Below, piece by piece: positions 42,285 to 53,698 of a DNA stretch of 64,000 nt. The stretch spans positions 58,869 to 122,868 of the forward strand of contig NTHE01000020.1 in the NCBI GenBank assembly GCA_002551355.1, given 5' to 3'. The notes under the pieces were generated by a model that was given only the letters and a program-made list of their open reading frames with translations, made no database searches and was not told where the DNA came from. The DNA comes from Streptomyces sp. man185. Lineage in GTDB: Bacteria; Actinomycetota; Actinomycetes; Streptomycetales; Streptomycetaceae. Made by a program: the position numbers and the translations under genes. Position 1 is the first letter of the stretch; every line of letters begins with the position of its first letter.

Positions 42285-43859
42285 ATGACCGCTACCGCCC
42301 CACCCACCCCACCGGAACCACCGACCCCACCGCCCTCCCCGCACGACCCGCAAGACCCGCACGACGCGATACCCGGCCCGGCCGCCTCCGGCCGGGTCGA
42401 ACTCGCCCCCGGACACGTCCCCGACGACCCCCGCTTCGCCAACGACGACCTGCTGCCCGTCCCCGTTGAGCGGCGCACCTGGACCACGTACAACTTCGCG
42501 GCCCTGTGGATCGGCATGGCCCACAACATCCCGTCCTGGCTGCTCGCCTCCGGTCTGGTGGCGCTCGGCATGGACTGGAAGCAGGCCGTGTTCACCATCG
42601 CGCTGGCCAATGTGATCGTGCTGGCCCCGATGCTGCTCACCGGCCACGCCGGGCCCAAGTACGGCATACCCTTCCCGGTCCTGGCCCGCGCCTCGTTCGG
42701 GCTGCGCGGCGCCAACCTGCCCGCGCTGATCCGGGCCGCCGTCGCCTGCGCGTGGTTCGGCATCCAGACCTGGATCGGCGGCGTCGGGATCTTCACGCTG
42801 CTCGGCAAGATCTTCGGCGGCTGGGCCGGCGCGGCGGAGATCGGCGGTCAGCCCTGGACGCTGTGGCTCTGCTTCGCACTCTTCTGGGTCCTGGAACTGG
42901 CCATCATCTACCGGGGGATGGACACCCTGCGCCGCTTCGAGAACTGGGCGGCCCCGTTCGTCCTGGTCGGCGCGGTGGTCCTGCTGGTCTGGGTCGCGGT
43001 CAAGGCGGGCGGCTTCGGCCCGCTGCTGGACCAGCCGTCCGCGCTCGGCTGGGGCGCCGACTTCTGGCCGGTCTTCTTCCCCTCGCTGATGGGCATGATC
43101 GCCTTCTGGTCGACGCTCTCCCTCAACATTCCCGACTTCACCCGCTTCGGCGCCGGCCAACGCGCCCAGATCCGGGGGCAGTCGCTCGGGCTGCCGACCA
43201 CGATGACCTTCTTCGCCCTGCTCTCGGTGTTCGTCACCTCCGGCTCGCAGGCGGTGTACGGGGTGGCCATCTGGGACCCGGTCCAGCTCGTCGCCCGGAC
43301 CGACAACGTCTTCGGGCTGGTCTTCGGCCTGGTCACCGTGCTGATCGCGACGATCTCGGTGAACATCGCGGCGAACGTGGTCTCACCGGCGTACGACCTG
43401 GCGAACCTCGCCCCGAAGCTCATCAGCTTCCGGACCGGGGCGCTGATCACGGGCGTGATCGGAGTCGTCATCATGCCGTGGAAGCTCACCGAGACGCCCG
43501 AGCTGTACATCTTCACCTGGCTGGGCCTGGTCGGCGGACTCCTCGGTACGGTGGCGGGCATCCTGATCGCCGACTACTGGATCGTCCGCCGCACCGTCCT
43601 CGACCTGGCCGACCTCTATCGGCCGGGCGGCCGGTACTGGTACCGGAGCGGCTGGAACTGGCGGGCGGTGGCGGCCTTCGCGGTCGGCGGCGTCCTCGCG
43701 GTGGGCGGTTCGCACTCGGCCCCCGGGAAGGGCCCCTTCCCCGCCGACGGTCTGATCCCGTTCCTGAAGCCGCTGGCCGACTACGGCTGGGCGGTCGGGC
43801 TCGCCTCGTCGCTGCTGCTCTACGTGGCGCTGACCCGCCGGGAGCGTGCGGCCGGCTGA
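42285..43859 (+). CDS. NCS1 family nucleobase/hydantoin transporter
   Basis: 524 residues. A proline-rich cytoplasmic tail of about 60 residues leads into 12 predicted helices. NCS1 markers are the WTTYNFAALWIGMAHNIPSWLLASGL entry segment, GPKYGIPFPVLARASFGLRGANLPALIRA and ISVNIAANVVSPAYDLANLAP. It would import uracil, thymine or a hydantoin/allantoin-like compound with a cation. It is the last gene of the pyrimidine operon, and the supply of substrate to hydA fits that. Confidence 0.93.
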   Translation: MTATAPPTPPEPPTPPPSPHDPQDPHDAIPGPAASGRVELAPGHVPDDPRFANDDLLPVPVERRTWTTYNFAALWIGMAHNIPSWLLASGLVALGMDWKQAVFTIALANVIVLAPMLLTGHAGPKYGIPFPVLARASFGLRGANLPALIRAAVACAWFGIQTWIGGVGIFTLLGKIFGGWAGAAEIGGQPWTLWLCFALFWVLELAIIYRGMDTLRRFENWAAPFVLVGAVVLLVWVAVKAGGFGPLLDQPSALGWGADFWPVFFPSLMGMIAFWSTLSLNIPDFTRFGAGQRAQIRGQSLGLPTTMTFFALLSVFVTSGSQAVYGVAIWDPVQLVARTDNVFGLVFGLVTVLIATISVNIAANVVSPAYDLANLAPKLISFRTGALITGVIGVVIMPWKLTETPELYIFTWLGLVGGLLGTVAGILIADYWIVRRTVLDLADLYRPGGRYWYRSGWNWRAVAAFAVGGVLAVGGSHSAPGKGPFPADGLIPFLKPLADYGWAVGLASSLLLYVALTRRERAAG

Positions 43860-43891
43860 GCGCCCGGCCGGCGTCACGGTTCGAAGCTCCG

Positions 43892-44653
43892 CTACACGGG
43901 TTTGATGCTGCGGCCCAGCAGAGCGGTGACGTCCACCGTCTCGTCCGCCGAGGGAGTGGCCGTGGGCACCGGCCGGTCGAAGCCGGAGAAGTCCACGGTC
44001 CCTTCCTCGTCGGCGTTCTGCACGGTGATCCGCACCGGGTACGGCGTGCCCTCGGCGGCCACGTAGGCCGTCAGGCGCTCATCGCCCCCGGCCCGGGTCA
44101 CCGGAACGGTCGGCGCGCCGTTCACGTCGGTCTTCGCGCCCTTCGTCAGGGTGTCGAGGTCGGCGGTGCCGACGTTGTCCGTGATCAGCTCGCGGAACGA
44201 GTCGAGGTCGCAGACCTCGGTCACCTCCAGCAGCCGGGGGTCGTCGGCCGAGGCCTTCATGTACCGGCCGTCGAGAATCGCGTCGAAGGTGGAGCCGCCG
44301 ATCGGCACATGGTTCTTCCAGAAGGCGGCGTCCGGCTTCAGCCAGACGTCGTCGCCGCGTTTCACGATCTCCACCGAGCCGTCGTCGCCCATGTCGACCC
44401 CGCCCGCGCAGTTTCCCTCGCGGTCCAGCGTCAGGTCGACGTTCACGTCCTCCCCGGCCCCGTCGGTACTGCCGCGCGCGCTCAGATGCAGGGAGTCGAC
44501 GCCGACCAGGGCGTCGCGGGCGCGTTCGGCGATCTCCTCGGCGGGGAGCGCGTCGATGTCGTCGTCAGCCTGCGCGAGGGTGCCACCCGTGACGGTGAGA
44601 GCGACGGCCGCCGCAGCAGCGGCCGCCCGGGCGGCCCATCGGTGTCCGCTCAC
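43892..44653 (-). CDS. Secreted LppX/LprG-like protein
   Basis: 253 residues from a GTG with GAGGAGG five bases upstream. It has a signal peptide (positively charged start, Ala/Val-rich core, cleavage near AQA-DDD). The mature part has the pattern of actinobacterial LppX_LprAFG-like proteins: ALVGVDSLHLSARGS, GDDVWLKPDAAFWKNH, CDLDSFRELITDN and TYVAAEGTPYPVRI. There is no lipobox cysteine after the signal, so it is probably released and not lipid-anchored. The ligand is unknown. It faces the NCS1 gene and is divergent from the next secreted protein. Confidence 0.8.
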   Translation of the reverse strand: MSGHRWAARAAAAAAAVALTVTGGTLAQADDDIDALPAEEIAERARDALVGVDSLHLSARGSTDGAGEDVNVDLTLDREGNCAGGVDMGDDGSVEIVKRGDDVWLKPDAAFWKNHVPIGGSTFDAILDGRYMKASADDPRLLEVTEVCDLDSFRELITDNVGTADLDTLTKGAKTDVNGAPTVPVTRAGGDERLTAYVAAEGTPYPVRITVQNADEEGTVDFSGFDRPVPTATPSADETVDVTALLGRSIKPV

Positions 44654-44853
44654 GTCGCCTCCTCGAAAAGGCCCCGGTCAGGGCGTACGAACCAGGATGA
44701 CCGGCACATTCGAGCGTACGCCGGGAGAGGGGGCGCCGCCCGGCGCGCGTACGGAGAGTGAAGCGCCACGGTGTTTTTGGCCACGGAGCGTGGGCAAAGC
44801 TGCGGTGATCCCGCCCGGGGTCACGTACGCACGCACCACGAGGGAGAACAACC

Positions 44854-45240
44854 ATGAACCTGTTCACGGGGACGAGGCGCACGGGCGGCCCGGCCGCGGG
44901 GAAGCGCTCCCGGTCCGTCCTGCTGGCACTCGCCGCCACGGCGACGGCCGCCGCGCTGGCGATCCCGGTCACCTCCGCGACCGCGTCGGCGGCCCCGGCC
45001 GCGATTCCGCCCGGCCTGTCCTGCGACACCGGCAAGCACGCCATCGACGACTACACGGGCTTCGCGCTCTGTCGCAACAACGGCAGCCAGACGCAGGTCT
45101 TCTGGGTGCATCTCGTCTGCGGCTGGTCCCCGGACGTCGACGGCGACCGCGTCACCCTCAGGCCCGGTGAGTCCGGCCAGTCCACCGCCCACTGCGGGAG
45201 CCTCGGCACCGGCATCGGCGAGATCCACGTACGCCCCTGA
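44854..45240 (+). CDS. Small secreted protein, hypothetical
   Basis: 128 residues with a clear signal peptide (basic start, about 20 hydrophobic Ala/Leu residues, cleavage after SATASA). The mature domain of about 80 residues has four cysteines that could form two disulfides, and a FALCRNNGSQTQVFWVHLVCGW core. I do not recognise a family. It has its own AGGGAGAA site and stands alone. Confidence 0.72.
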   Translation: MNLFTGTRRTGGPAAGKRSRSVLLALAATATAAALAIPVTSATASAAPAAIPPGLSCDTGKHAIDDYTGFALCRNNGSQTQVFWVHLVCGWSPDVDGDRVTLRPGESGQSTAHCGSLGTGIGEIHVRP

Positions 45241-45389
45241 CGCCGGGCGCGTAGTCGGTAACAGCCGGAACAGCCGGAACAGCCCGACCGGTTGAGCGTG
45301 CCGCCTCCTCTCGTTACCCTCCAGTAAGTACCTGTGGGTGCAGCCGGGACGACCGGTCTGCCCCGCGACACGAGGGAGGCGGCACGCCC

Positions 45390-46871
45390 ATGTCCTCAGC
45401 GGAGCCCACCGAGCAGACCGGCCCGGCCGTACGGGATCCCGGTCGCGCTCCCCGCCCGGCCGCCCCCGTTCCGCCGCCGCTGCCCGGCCTCGCGGAGAGC
45501 GCCCGCCGGCTGGCCGACGCCACCACCACCTCCACCGCTCTCGTGGCCGACGCCCTCGCCCGTGTCGAGGCCACGCAGCCCTCCCTCAACGCCTTCCGCC
45601 ACCTGCGCGCCGATGCGGCACTCGCCGAGGCCGCGGAGGCCGACCGCAGGCTCGCGGCGGGGGAGCGGCTGCCGCTCCTCGGCGTGCCGGTCGCGGTCAA
45701 GGACGACACCGACGTGGCGGGCCTGCCCACGCACTTCGGCTGCGACGGCGAACGGCCCCCGGCCACGTCCGACAGCGAGGCGGTCCGGCGGCTGCGCGCC
45801 GCCGGAGCCGTCGTCGTCGGCAAGACCAACTCCTGCGAACTGGGCCAGTGGCCCTTCACCGAGGGCCCCGGCTTCGGCGTCACCCGCAACCCGTGGAACA
45901 CCGCGCACACCCCGGGCGGATCCTCCGGCGGATCGGCCGCCGCCGTCGCCGCCGGGCTCGTCCCCGCCGCCCTCGGCTCGGACGGCGCCGGATCCGTACG
46001 CATCCCCGCCGCGTGGACGCACCTCGTCGGCATCAAACCCCAGCGCGGACGCATCTCCGTCCACCCGCACAGCGACGCCTTCCAGGGCCTCACCGTGAAC
46101 GGCCCCCTCGCCCGTACGGTCGCCGACGCGGCGCTCCTGCTGGACGCCGTCGCCGGGGCGCACCCCGAGGACTTCCACCGCCCGCCCGCCGTGCGCGCCG
46201 CCGACGCCGCCCGCCGCGACCCGGGCCGCCTGCGCATCGCCCTCGCCTGGCGTCCCCCGCTCACCCTCACCGGCGCCGGACCCGACCCGCAGGTGCGCCG
46301 GGCCGTCGCCGCGCTCGCCGAGACCCTCGCCCGGCTCGGGCACCACGTCGAGGAGGCCCGCCCCCGGTACGGGCTGATCGGCCTCGCCTTCGTGCCCCGC
46401 GCCACCGCGGGCATCGCCGAATTCGCCGCCCGGCACCCCGAACCGGCCCTCCTGGACCCGCGCACCCGCAGCGCCCTGCGGACCGGGACGCGGCTCGGCG
46501 GGCGGGTGGTGCGGGCCGCCCGCGCCCGGGAAGTGCGCCAGCACCGCAGGATCGGCGCCCTCTTCGACGCCTCCGGGTTCGATGTGCTCCTGACACCGAC
46601 CACGGCCACACCGCCGCCGCGGATCGGGCGGTTCGACGAGCTGAGCGCCTGGCGCACCGACCTCGCGATGACGGCCGCCTGCCCGTACGCCTGGCCCTGG
46701 AACGTTCTCGGCTGGCCCGGGGTGAACGTCCCGGCCGGCTTCACCCGCTCCGGCCTCCCGGTCGGCGCCCAGCTGCTCGGCCCCTCCCGCAGCGAGGAGC
46801 GGCTGATCGCGCTCGCCGCCCAGCTGGAGGACGACCGGCGCTGGTACGAGCATCGGCCGCCGACACCGTAA
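45390..46871 (+). CDS. Amidase-signature family amidase
   Basis: 493 residues. The catalytic Ser-cisSer-Lys triad is visible: Lys in VPVAVKDDTD, the cis-Ser in TPGGSSGGSAAAVAAG and the nucleophile Ser in GSDGAGSVRIPA. A proline-rich N-terminal 30 residues precede the fold and may be unstructured. These enzymes hydrolyse amides, but substrate ranges are broad and cannot be assigned from the sequence. It is monocistronic by position and ends in an imperfect hairpin. Confidence 0.9.
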   Translation: MSSAEPTEQTGPAVRDPGRAPRPAAPVPPPLPGLAESARRLADATTTSTALVADALARVEATQPSLNAFRHLRADAALAEAAEADRRLAAGERLPLLGVPVAVKDDTDVAGLPTHFGCDGERPPATSDSEAVRRLRAAGAVVVGKTNSCELGQWPFTEGPGFGVTRNPWNTAHTPGGSSGGSAAAVAAGLVPAALGSDGAGSVRIPAAWTHLVGIKPQRGRISVHPHSDAFQGLTVNGPLARTVADAALLLDAVAGAHPEDFHRPPAVRAADAARRDPGRLRIALAWRPPLTLTGAGPDPQVRRAVAALAETLARLGHHVEEARPRYGLIGLAFVPRATAGIAEFAARHPEPALLDPRTRSALRTGTRLGGRVVRAARAREVRQHRRIGALFDASGFDVLLTPTTATPPPRIGRFDELSAWRTDLAMTAACPYAWPWNVLGWPGVNVPAGFTRSGLPVGAQLLGPSRSEERLIALAAQLEDDRRWYEHRPPTP

Positions 46872-49223
<2,352 letters not shown>

Positions 49224-49230
49224 TCCTTCG

Positions 49231-49278
49231 TTGACCGCTTGACCGCTTGACCGCTTGACCGCTTGACCGCTTGACCGC
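49231..49278. repeat. Six tandem copies of TTGACCGC
   Basis: Exact 8-bp units repeat six times immediately after the icd stop codon and run straight into the terminator stem. The units are identical, which suggests replication slippage. Confidence 0.95.
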
Positions 49279-49315
49279 TCCGCCCCGGCCGGCCCCGCGC
49301 CCGCCGGGGCGGAGC
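49277..49315 (+). terminator. Strong terminator after icd
   Basis: A perfect 13-bp stem, GCTCCGCCCCGGC (49277-49289) with GCCGGGGCGGAGC (49303-49315), and a 13-base loop. Confidence 0.85.
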
Positions 49316-49368
49316 GCGTTCGGGGCCGATCGGGGGACCGGACCAATCCGCCGGTCCCACGGCTCCGA

Positions 49369-50952
49369 ATGACGACCGTGAGGATCACCCGGACAGCCCT
49401 GACCCGCGGCGCGCTCGCCGCCCTGAGCGGACTGCTCGCGGGATTCGCCTCGTTGACCGTCGCCGAGCTCGTCTCGGCCGCTGTCCGCCCCGAGGCGAGC
49501 CCCGTGACGGCGGTCGGCGGAGCCGCCATCGACCGGACGCCCACCGGTGTGAAGGACTGGGCGATCCGGACCTTCGGCGAGAACGACAAGATCGTCCTGC
49601 AGCTCGGCATCGTCGTCACGCTCGCCCTCTTCGCCGTCTCCGTCGGCCTGCTGGCGCTGCGCCACCGGCGTACCGGCTCCGCCGCCGTCCTCGCCTTCGG
49701 CGTCGTCGGCGTCGCGTCGGCCGTCAGCCGCCCGGACTCCACCGGTGTGATCGACGGGCTCCCGTCGCTCGTCGGCGCGGTCGCCGGGGCGCTGCTGCTG
49801 TACGTCCTCATCGGCAGGCTCACCCGACCGCGCAGGGTGGCGGGGGAGGAGGACGAGGGCGGCTGGGACCGGCGGGGCTTCCTGATCGCCGCCACGGCCG
49901 CGGCAGCCGCCTCCACTGCGGCCGGAGCGGTCGGCCGGGCCCTGAACGGCCGGAGCGCCCAGGACGCCGTCGCCTCCCGGGAGGCCGTCCGGCTGCCCGC
50001 CCCGGCCTCGGCGGCCAAGCCGATCCCGGCGGGAGCGCAGCCCCGGGTGCGGGGCCTCAGCACCTTCACGACCCCCAACAACAAGTTCTACCGGGTGGAC
50101 ACCGCCCTGGTGATCCCCAAGGTCGACGCGAACTCCTGGCGGCTGCGCATCCACGGCAAGGGCGTGACCCGGGACCTGGAGTTCACCTACCAGGACCTGT
50201 TGAACCGCCCGCTGATCGAGCGCGAGATCACCCTCTGCTGCGTCTCCAACGAGGTAGGCGGCCCTTACATCGGCCACGCCAGGTGGATCGGCGTCCGCCT
50301 CGCCGACCTGCTCAGGGAGGCCGGGGTGAAGCCGCCGTCCCGGGGCGGAAAGGCGGACCAGATCATCGCCCGCTCGGTGGACGGCATGACGCTCGGCACC
50401 CCCGTCGAGGACGTCATGGACGGCCGGGACGCGATGCTCGCCGTCGGTATGAACGGCGAACCGCTGCCCTTCGTCAACGGGTTCCCCGTCCGCATGCTCG
50501 TGCCCGGCCTGTACGGGTACGTCTCGGCCTGCAAGTGGATCGAGGACATCGAGCTCACCACGTTCGACGACTACGACGCGTACTGGGTGAAGCGCAAGTG
50601 GGCCCGCGAGGCCCCCATCAAGACCCAGTCCCGGATCGACACCCCCAAGCCCTTCGGCCGCCCGGAGGCCGGCACGGTCATGGTCGCCGGAGTGGCCTGG
50701 GCCCAGCACCGCGGCATCGAGAAGGTCGAGATCCGGGTCGACGACGGCCCGTGGCGGCCCGCCCAACTCGCCGAGCAGGCCACCGTCGACACCTGGCGCC
50801 AGTGGACCTACCCGTGGAAGGCGACCCCCGGCGGTCACACCCTGACCGTGCGCGCCACCGACGGGACCGGCGAGACGCAGACCGAGGAGCGGACGAAGAC
50901 CGTCCCCGACGGTGCGAGCGGGTGGCACTCCGTGGTGGTCACCGTCGACTGA
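49369..50952 (+). CDS. Membrane-anchored molybdopterin-dependent oxidoreductase (sulfite oxidase-like)
   Basis: 527 residues. Three to four hydrophobic helices occupy the first 160 residues, followed by a twin-arginine-like DRRGFLIAATAAAAA segment. The catalytic domain has the sulfite oxidase fold, with TPNNKFYRVDTAL, the Mo-ligand cysteine region EITLCCVSNEVGG and GARWIGVRLADLL-like ARWIGVRLADLLREAG. A C-terminal Ig-like dimerisation domain ends the protein. It probably acts on the outer face of the membrane. The substrate could be sulfite or another oxyanion or sulfoxide. It stands alone and shares a bidirectional terminator with the convergent gene. Confidence 0.88.
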   Translation: MTTVRITRTALTRGALAALSGLLAGFASLTVAELVSAAVRPEASPVTAVGGAAIDRTPTGVKDWAIRTFGENDKIVLQLGIVVTLALFAVSVGLLALRHRRTGSAAVLAFGVVGVASAVSRPDSTGVIDGLPSLVGAVAGALLLYVLIGRLTRPRRVAGEEDEGGWDRRGFLIAATAAAAASTAAGAVGRALNGRSAQDAVASREAVRLPAPASAAKPIPAGAQPRVRGLSTFTTPNNKFYRVDTALVIPKVDANSWRLRIHGKGVTRDLEFTYQDLLNRPLIEREITLCCVSNEVGGPYIGHARWIGVRLADLLREAGVKPPSRGGKADQIIARSVDGMTLGTPVEDVMDGRDAMLAVGMNGEPLPFVNGFPVRMLVPGLYGYVSACKWIEDIELTTFDDYDAYWVKRKWAREAPIKTQSRIDTPKPFGRPEAGTVMVAGVAWAQHRGIEKVEIRVDDGPWRPAQLAEQATVDTWRQWTYPWKATPGGHTLTVRATDGTGETQTEERTKTVPDGASGWHSVVVTVD

Positions 50953-50964
50953 TCCCGACAGAGC

Positions 50965-51017
50965 GCCCCGCTGCGGGAGGACCGTCAGCAACCCCCAAGG
51001 TCCCTCCGCAGCGGGGC
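50965..51017. terminator. Bidirectional terminator between convergent oxidoreductase genes
   Basis: GCCCCGCTGCGG at 50965-50976 pairs with CCGCAGCGGGGC at 51006-51017. The stem continues through GAGGACC/GGTCCCTC with one bulge and is followed by TTT. It lies 13 bp past one stop codon and 11 bp before the other gene's end. Confidence 0.85.
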
Positions 51018-51027
51018 TTTCACATCC

Positions 51028-52677
51028 TCACGGCCCGAAGACCCTCCCCAGCGCCTCCTTCAGCCCTCCCACCGTCGGCGGCCGGAGACAGGCGGTCAGA
51101 TATCCGTCCGGCCGTACGACGAACGCCGCGCCCTCACCCGCCGCGTACCGGAGCGCGAACTCGCCCAGGCCGTCGTGGTGATGAGGGATACCCGTCGCCC
51201 CTTCCGAGGCGTCGGCGGGGAGGATCCCGTGCGTCTCCATCAGGCCCCCGGTCAACTCCCGTGCCGCTGCCGCGAGATCGGCGGCCGTGTCACCGGCCGG
51301 GTGGTGTCCGTACACCAGCAGGACGTGACCGCGTCCGCGCAACAGGTCGAAGAGGCGCACCGGATAGGCCGCGATGTCTCCGGTGAGCCCACCGCAGTCC
51401 GGGGCCCGGTCGCCGGGCCGGAGACCGGCTTCGTCGTCCCGGGGCAGCGGTGTCACGATCGGGCTCTCCCGGTAGCCGATGAGGAGTTGGGCCTCGCGCA
51501 GCAGCAGCGTCTCCATGTCCGTCGGGTCCGCCTGCACTCCCTCGGCGGCGTGCCGGACGGTCCGGCCCACCACCTCCTCGCCGACCGGGTGCCGCTCCGC
51601 GTCGTAGCTGGCCGGCAGGTGGGGGTGCGCCGCGCCCCCGACGGCCAGGGCCAGCTTCCACGCCAGGTTGCAGGCGTCCTGGATCCCGGTGTTCATGCCC
51701 TGGGCGCCGGTCGGCGGATGGATGTGCGCCGCGTCCCCGGCGACGAACACCCGGCCCTCCCCGTACCGGTCCACCAGCCGGTGGCTGATCCGGAACACCG
51801 ACGACCAGCGCAGCGCGGACGCGGTGACGGGCTCCGGCGCCAGCCGGTCCAACACCTTCTGGACGTCGGCGAGGGCGGGGGCCGTGCCCCCTTCGAGGCC
51901 ATGGGCCACCCCGTCGCCGCCCACCGGCCGCCCGGTCGCCTCCGCCTGCCGCGCGGCGGACAGCTCCGGCGGCACCAGCATCGACATCCGGTAGCGGCCG
52001 TCCCCCGGCAGCGGGATGCAGACCAGCAGATCGTCGATCGCCCCGTCCTCGCCGCGGTGCATCGAGCGCACCCCGTAACCGGGCGGCAGCCCCCACCCCA
52101 CCTCCACGTCGGCGAGCATGTACTCCTCGGGGAACGCGCCACCCTCGAAGGTGAGCCCGAGCCCCTTGCGCACCACGGAGTGCGCTCCGTCGCACCCCAC
52201 CAGGAACCGGGACCGGACCTCCTCCTCGGTCCCCGACACGGTGGTGAGCCGGCTGGTCACCCCGGCGGGATCCTGGGCGAACGCCACCAGCGCGGTCGAA
52301 CGCTCGATCCCGGTGCCGTAGCGCCCGAGGGACTCCTCCAGGAGGCGCTCGGTGTCGTACTGCGGCAGCGCGGCGAAGCCGTACGGCACCTCGGGCGGCA
52401 GGACCAGCTCGACCCGGCCCTGCTCGGCGCCGTTCACGTAGCTCAGCTGCCCGTGCATGGGGACCGCCGCGTCCAGCACCTCCCGCACCAGGCCCATCCG
52501 GTCGAAGAGCTCCAGCGTGCGCGGCTGGATGCCCACCGCCTTGGCGTACGGCAGCCGGGCGGGGAGCCGGTCCACGATCCGGCAGGCCACTCCCGCCCGG
52601 CGTAGCTCCGCGGCCAGCGTCAGGCCGACCGGGCCCGCGCCCACCACGAGGACGTCCGTCGATTCGCTGCGTGCCAC
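51028..52677 (-). CDS. FAD-dependent aromatic monooxygenase (Rox/PheA-like)
   Basis: 549 residues from a GTG with GGGAG upstream. Class A flavoprotein hydroxylase motifs are complete: GAGPVGLTLAAELRRAG, the DG motif CDGAHSVVRK, and GDAAHIHPPTGAQGMNTGIQDACNLAWKLA. A C-terminal thioredoxin-like domain of about 150 residues follows. Relatives hydroxylate phenols or inactivate rifamycins. The substrate cannot be read here. It is divergent from nothing close by, and upstream on the same strand is an MpaB-like gene. Confidence 0.9.
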   Translation of the reverse strand: MARSESTDVLVVGAGPVGLTLAAELRRAGVACRIVDRLPARLPYAKAVGIQPRTLELFDRMGLVREVLDAAVPMHGQLSYVNGAEQGRVELVLPPEVPYGFAALPQYDTERLLEESLGRYGTGIERSTALVAFAQDPAGVTSRLTTVSGTEEEVRSRFLVGCDGAHSVVRKGLGLTFEGGAFPEEYMLADVEVGWGLPPGYGVRSMHRGEDGAIDDLLVCIPLPGDGRYRMSMLVPPELSAARQAEATGRPVGGDGVAHGLEGGTAPALADVQKVLDRLAPEPVTASALRWSSVFRISHRLVDRYGEGRVFVAGDAAHIHPPTGAQGMNTGIQDACNLAWKLALAVGGAAHPHLPASYDAERHPVGEEVVGRTVRHAAEGVQADPTDMETLLLREAQLLIGYRESPIVTPLPRDDEAGLRPGDRAPDCGGLTGDIAAYPVRLFDLLRGRGHVLLVYGHHPAGDTAADLAAAARELTGGLMETHGILPADASEGATGIPHHHDGLGEFALRYAAGEGAAFVVRPDGYLTACLRPPTVGGLKEALGRVFGP

Positions 52678-52759
52678 CGGGGTCTCCCGTCGTGGGCCCC
52701 CCTGCGTACGGTTCCCTCCATCGTCCTGCCATCGGCGGTCTCCGGCACCCGGGCGGCGC

Positions 52760-53635
52760 TCAGCCCCCGTCGGGCGCGGGCGGCGGGGCCATCGCCCACC
52801 GGATGGTCCTGGTCAGGGCCTTCCCGGCGGGCCGTACGCAGACCTCCTCGACCCCCGGCACCCGGGGCAGCCGCAGCGGCTCCCGGGCCCACGGCGGCAG
52901 CGAGGCGACGGCGTTGGCGGCGAGTACGGCGTACGGCGGGCGGACCGGCCAGGGCAGGGGAGGGTGCAGCAGAATGAAACGGGCCGCTTCCAGGGCCTCC
53001 TGGGTCGCGCGCAGCTCGGGGCGGTAGGCGGCGATGCGTTCCGCGAGCTCCGCCCGGGCGCGCGGCGGGTCGGGGACGCCGAGGGCGTGCGCCACCGTCG
53101 CCATGTCGCGGATGTACCCGTCGCACCCCGCACCGTCCAACGGCCTTTCCCCGTAACGCTGGTGGGCGCGGAGGAAGCTGTCCACCTCGGCGATGTGCAC
53201 CCAGCACAGCAGATGCGGATCGGCCGCGTGGTACGGCTCCCCGGAGGGCGCGGTCCCGCGCACCCGCTCGTGCACGGACCGTACGCGGTCGACCGCCTCC
53301 TGGGCGTGCTCGGCCGTGCCGAACGTGGTCACCGCCAGAAACGTGCTGGTCCGCTGGAGCCGCCCCCACGGATCGCCCTTGAACCCCGAGTGGCCCGCGA
53401 CAGCGGCCATGGCGAGGGGGTGCAGCGACTGGAGGAGCAGGGCGCGCAGCCCGCCGATGAACATGGACGCGTCCCCGTGCACCCGGCGCACCGGCCGGTC
53501 CGGGCCGAACCAGCGGGGGCCGGGGGTGTCGTGGATCCGGGCCCGGGTCTCCGGCCCGGAAGGGCCAGCCACCCGGGCGAACAGGCCCCTGCCGAGCCGT
53601 TCCCGCACTCCGGAGCCGGGCGCCGCCTTGTCCAT
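52760..53635 (-). CDS. MpaB-like oxygenase family protein (DUF2236)
   Basis: 291 residues, starting at the ATG at 53635. The sequence follows the DUF2236/MpaB pattern: RVHGDASMFIGGLRALLLQSLHPLAMAAVAGHSGF and later HLLCWVHIAEVDSFLRAHQRYG, with conserved histidines that bind heme in characterised relatives. Members include latex-clearing and mycophenolate-pathway oxygenases. The actual substrate is unknown. It lies 83 bp upstream of the FAD monooxygenase on the same strand, so the two may be co-transcribed. Confidence 0.85.
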   Translation of the reverse strand: MDKAAPGSGVRERLGRGLFARVAGPSGPETRARIHDTPGPRWFGPDRPVRRVHGDASMFIGGLRALLLQSLHPLAMAAVAGHSGFKGDPWGRLQRTSTFLAVTTFGTAEHAQEAVDRVRSVHERVRGTAPSGEPYHAADPHLLCWVHIAEVDSFLRAHQRYGERPLDGAGCDGYIRDMATVAHALGVPDPPRARAELAERIAAYRPELRATQEALEAARFILLHPPLPWPVRPPYAVLAANAVASLPPWAREPLRLPRVPGVEEVCVRPAGKALTRTIRWAMAPPPAPDGG

Positions 53636-53698
53636 ACGACCCAGTATGCGGGGGCGGGGGCCACAGCGGGGCGAGGCGGTGGACACGCGCCCGGGACG

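Noticed and set aside
44151..45170. Plus-strand 339-codon frame over the LppX-like gene
   Set aside because: Antisense to a gene with a good ribosome site and signal peptide; Ser/Arg/Pro-rich with no motif.
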